From assembly GCF_028476545.1 (NCBI RefSeq), contig NW_026731892.1:204501-268500 (forward strand): a stretch of 64,000 nucleotides of DNA. Reading direction: 5' to 3'. The DNA is from Physella acuta (Eukaryota; Mollusca; Gastropoda; Physidae). This document shows, piece by piece, positions 58,960 through 64,000 of this stretch; the first letter of the stretch is position 1, and each line of letters begins with the position of its first letter. The position numbers and the translations under genes were made by a program. Below the pieces are notes generated by a model that searched no databases, was not told where the DNA came from, and was given only the letters and a program-made list of their open reading frames with translations.

Positions 58960-61324
58960 GACTTATTATAACCAAATACTACTGTTTGTCCTATTCCTGT
59001 CGCTTACTGTCCTAGCTACTTTTACGAACTGTCGTATTTCTGGTCTGGGTTTTATAATAATTGCCTATTTCAGCATTTGTCATTAAGCTAGTTAAATTTC
59101 AGCCATCTCGTAAGTACTTGGTTTCCATTTTTATTTAGATCTAGATGAGATAGAAATTAATAGACACGTTTTCAAGAAAATCTAGGCCTAAGTAATTTTA
59201 CTTTTATTTATATAAATCGCGAGTTTTAAAATATTCTCTTGCTCTAGAATTAGAATGAATATTTTAAAAGATTTATGCTTTATCAAATTTTCTTGTTTGG
59301 GTGTCATATCGGTTTATAGTATCATACGCATTGCTTATATCTTGAACTTTATTGAAAGTAGCCTACTATTCAAATAGCTTGTGCCTTCTCTTACTTTCAA
59401 CAAGACTCATGAGTAACGCGGCCGATTACCCTCATTATGCAGATAAGTTGTGATACTATTTTTGACTTGTATTTAAATTTTAAAAGTGGAAATCATAAAA
59501 GTAAGGTAGGGACAGTCCGATTAATTCTGGTACATTGTGCGTCTTTAGTTTGTTAAAAATTATAAGGTTCCGGGCAAAACGTAAAATTGGACGCTTTTTT
59601 TTATATAAAAAACGTTTTTTTTTTGGGAGTAAGCTCGCAATAAACGTTACCAGTCCACGACAGGAACGATCGCTTGTTTGAACGTATTACTAGTTTGCTA
59701 ATGATAGTACCAAGTAGCCATTTCCACTGATTTACAGGTACCATTTTTAAAACCTTCGATACTTTGACACCGCTTTTTATGTCACATTTTTTCTATTTTA
59801 TTTTAACGTTATTTCTTTGCATAAAAAAGATGTGTTTGATTTATTTGTACGTTAGGCCAATTGCATACTAATGATGTGATATGGGGGATGTTCGTAAAAA
59901 TAAACTTCTTGAAAATATTTCCGGGGAGGGGGATGACTACTTTAATGTCGATTGTTCTTGTGTGTTCCTGCATACAAGTAATTGTATTAAGATTATTAGA
60001 TGTATTTGCGTAGATTTAGAGTAGCTTCCCTTTTATTTCCATGTTTACAAATTACTCTTCAAAACTATAGTCTGTTTCAGTTATATTGAGACTAAAGAAA
60101 ATAAACAATTTAATACCAAGTAATGCATGAGTAATTTATTACACTCGTGTAGCATAGGAACGATTGGGAGGGAAGTGATAAATAGCGCAGGCAAGAGTTG
60201 GGATACAAAAGGTGGGGTTAGGAAAGTTTGAGGGTCATTCTTTCATACGCGTAAGAGGCTTATGTCCTGTACACGGACTTCGTGTTAGTTGGTTTATTGT
60301 CAAACGTTCTCAAGTGTCTATCCGTCCTCATCTCGTTTCGCAACAATAGGCATGAAAAGTCTTTGTAATCATCCTTAATTTAATTTTTAAAAAAGACGTT
60401 TATTTGTTTGACTATTAAAACCGGAAGTTATTTTGTACACAAATGTTAACAAATATTCAATTTTAGTTGAAAAATATGCTTTTTTGGCAACAAATTTGGA
60501 ACCAGCTTTTCAAGAGTAAATGTCCACCCACTGAGATAAAACTAAATAAAAGTAACAATGCCTGATTGCTTAAAGGGCTAGGCAATCATCCGATAACGAT
60601 TTGTGAGGCACACTGTAGGCCTACAGTTCAATGTTTGGGTTTCCACTGCTAGATTTAGCTCCACGCAAAGGTAGCATTCAGTTTGGCTCACGACACAGAC
60701 CTACATTAGCGTGTTTTATTATAGCCATGCCTTCGGTAACTGTAGCCCACTTATTATCTCCCCTTCTTCGGTAGCTATAGTCGCTGCTATAGGCTACATA
60801 TTAATTCTCGGGAGGGGGGGGGGGGGGTCACAAACGCTCTGGCAGGGTGTCAGTTTGAGAAAGAAATGGAATTTTTCAACCAGATTTGTCTGTCCTAGAC
60901 TAGAGAATTGATTCCATGCCGAACATGCAGATTGATTCTAAGTGTTTTCCAATACATTTTTAAACAAATATGGCCTATCCACTCTCAAATAAAAAAAGAA
61001 CCTCACCAAAGTTGTGTAATAAATAAGTGAATACGCTTAGGCCTACAACCTTCAACAACACACACACTTACCTATTTCCTCCCACAAGTGGTGTGTTATT
61101 GAAAACATCCAAGTAATCCAAGACTGAATAGGATTAATAAAACATTAAACATATAGAGCTATTAATAGCACGGCGTGTCAAACGTACAGAAAACGAGCTA
61201 GTCGCTTGTTAAACAAAAGATGACTTCCTGTTTTGTGACGATCCGAAATGACAACATTGGTGAAAAGCTTTAATCCTAAAATAACAAATTAACATCTATA
61301 TCAAATTGTTTCCCGTAAAATTTA
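58960..61324. other. No gene seen
   Basis: AT-rich, mostly unique DNA with a G tract near 60812. A sequence around 60342-60372 (AATAGGCATGAAAAGTCTTT) resembles one in MNAT1 intron 6 at about 9635 and may be a dispersed repeat. Confidence 0.5.
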
Positions 61325-61500
61325 GAAGTTAAAAACAAACTCCTATACGGAGAATGAAAGAGGCTATCCCTCTACACTGGGCAGTTAAAAACACTCCTAT
61401 CCTGTGGATAAACGAGGCTATCCATCCACACTGAGCAGTTAAAAACACTCCTATCCTGTGGATAAAAGAGACTATCCTTCCACACTGAGCAGTAGATGAA
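61325..61500. repeat. Minisatellite, about 61 bp x 3
   Basis: Repeats of AAAAACACTCCTATCCTGTG then GATAAACGAGGCTATCC and CACACTGAGCAGTT. Confidence 0.92.
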
Positions 61501-62194
61501 ATAGATCTCAACGGACCGGTGTTTAACACTGCGGCGGTGATGTTTACTTTCAACTGGCGCACTACACACGTCATTATTTACAGGCATGGATTTAATAGAG
61601 CTGACATTCGCACGGGGCGTTAACTCAGCCAACAGGGTAGGGGAGGGTCATGGATAGTTACTTACAGAACTGGTTCAAAATGTGTATTAAAACAATACAA
61701 TTCAGCCATTTTATGATTGATGGTAGCCTAATGATTTTAGCACTGACTTCTACCAATGAATTACTATGAATTAGATTTCGTTTCACCAAGTGAAGTGTGT
61801 CACGGCACACGTTTCTTTATCGACACCACACATGAGGCTAGCGACCCCTTCTTAACCAGGGGCGAATTTTAGCACTAGCAAGCAATTACATACATTCTCG
61901 ACAGAAAATTCCACTAATAATTCTACACTTTAACGACATCATCAACATAATATGCCGCGTTTCCTTGATCTGACTGGATTTGTTGAATAAACAAATAACT
62001 GCACTTTTTTGTTGATTCATCAGCAATTTGCCAAAGGCTACCCCGTCCTAATCGATGTCTACGGCGTACAGTCAGGAGTTGCTTCCCCTTCTGGAAGAAA
62101 TCAATCCATCGTTATTGTTTATTTCTGATTAGCAAGCCAAATTGGCCGCCCACGTGATCAGTATACAGACAGTTCAGGACACCATGTGATAAGT
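61501..62194. other. No gene seen
   Basis: Unique sequence without recognisable features. Confidence 0.5.
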
Positions 62195-62550
62195 GGGCAT
62201 ACAGTCAGGGTGGGCATAGAGCTGGTCAGGGTGGGCATAGAGCTGGTCAGGGTGGGCATAGAGTTGGTCAGGGTGGGCATAGAGTTGGTCAGGGTGGGCA
62301 TAGAGTTGATCAGGGTGGGCATACAGCTGGTCAGGGTGGGCATAGAGCTGATCAGGGTGGGCATACAGCTGGTCAGGGTGGGCATAGAGCTGGTCAGGGT
62401 GGGCATAGAGTTGGTCAGGGTGGGCATACAGCTGGTCAGGGTGGGCATAGAGCTGGTCAGGGTGGGCATAGAGTTGGTCAGGGTGGGCATAGAGCTGGTC
62501 AGGGTGGGCATAGAGTTGGTCAGGGTGGGCATAGAGCTGGTCAGGGTGAC
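62195..62550. repeat. Minisatellite, 21 bp x about 17
   Basis: Unit GGTCAGGGTGGGCATAGAGC plus T. The 21-bp period gives long open frames on both strands (VRVGIEL, PTLTSSM, AHPDQLY), which are not genes. Confidence 0.96.

Positions 62551-64000
<1,450 letters not shown>

Overview
The window looks like nuclear DNA from a gastropod mollusc, most likely a heterobranch/pulmonate snail. This is inferred from the AT-rich introns, many (TA)n tracts, tRNA-derived SINEs, very abundant minisatellites, local TCTAGATCTAGA-rich DNA, and genes whose best family matches are metazoan. Three host genes can be supported: MNAT1/MAT1 on the + strand (eight exons, 4632-11307, complete), a TWIK-type two-pore-domain potassium channel on the - strand (14158-49080, two alternative first exons), and an intronless replication-dependent histone H1 on the + strand (58227-58880). 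MAT1 and the channel converge tail to tail, with about 2.5-2.9 kb between them.

Layout. 1-3680 is a tandem array of irregular units related to a hAT MITE. 3.7-4.6 kb is AT-rich DNA upstream of MAT1. 4.6-11.6 kb is MAT1, whose intron 3 carries a telomere-like block. 11.6-13.8 kb is AT-rich spacer. 14-49 kb is the channel gene, of which less than 4% is coding; its introns hold many distinct minisatellites, hAT-type transposons and a SINE. 49-58 kb is gene-free, with minisatellites, MITEs and nested hAT elements. 58.1-58.95 kb is the H1 gene with TATA box and 3' histone stem-loop. 59-64 kb has no recognised gene and ends in more minisatellites.

The most striking observation is in the channel gene. 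At each strong exon 3' end a different minisatellite is built from the exon-intron junction itself, so every unit contains a few exonic bases plus the 5' splice site. This holds for exons 1a (24-bp unit), 1b (34 bp), 2 (27 bp, about 84 copies), 4 (54 bp, about 60 copies) and 5 (29 bp). A weak, diverged duplication sits at exon 3. The exon 2 and exon 4 arrays repeat the two potassium selectivity-filter coding segments, in units that are multiples of three. MAT1 exon 3 shows a diverged 63-bp duplication of the same kind, so the process is probably not specific to one gene. I see no acceptor-anchored equivalent.

Mobile DNA is mainly non-autonomous hAT-type: five copies of one short MITE, each with an 8-bp target duplication (four perfect), a 3.28-kb element at 35165-38440, and a nested element at 55787-56625. 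No transposase, reverse transcriptase or LTR element was recognised.
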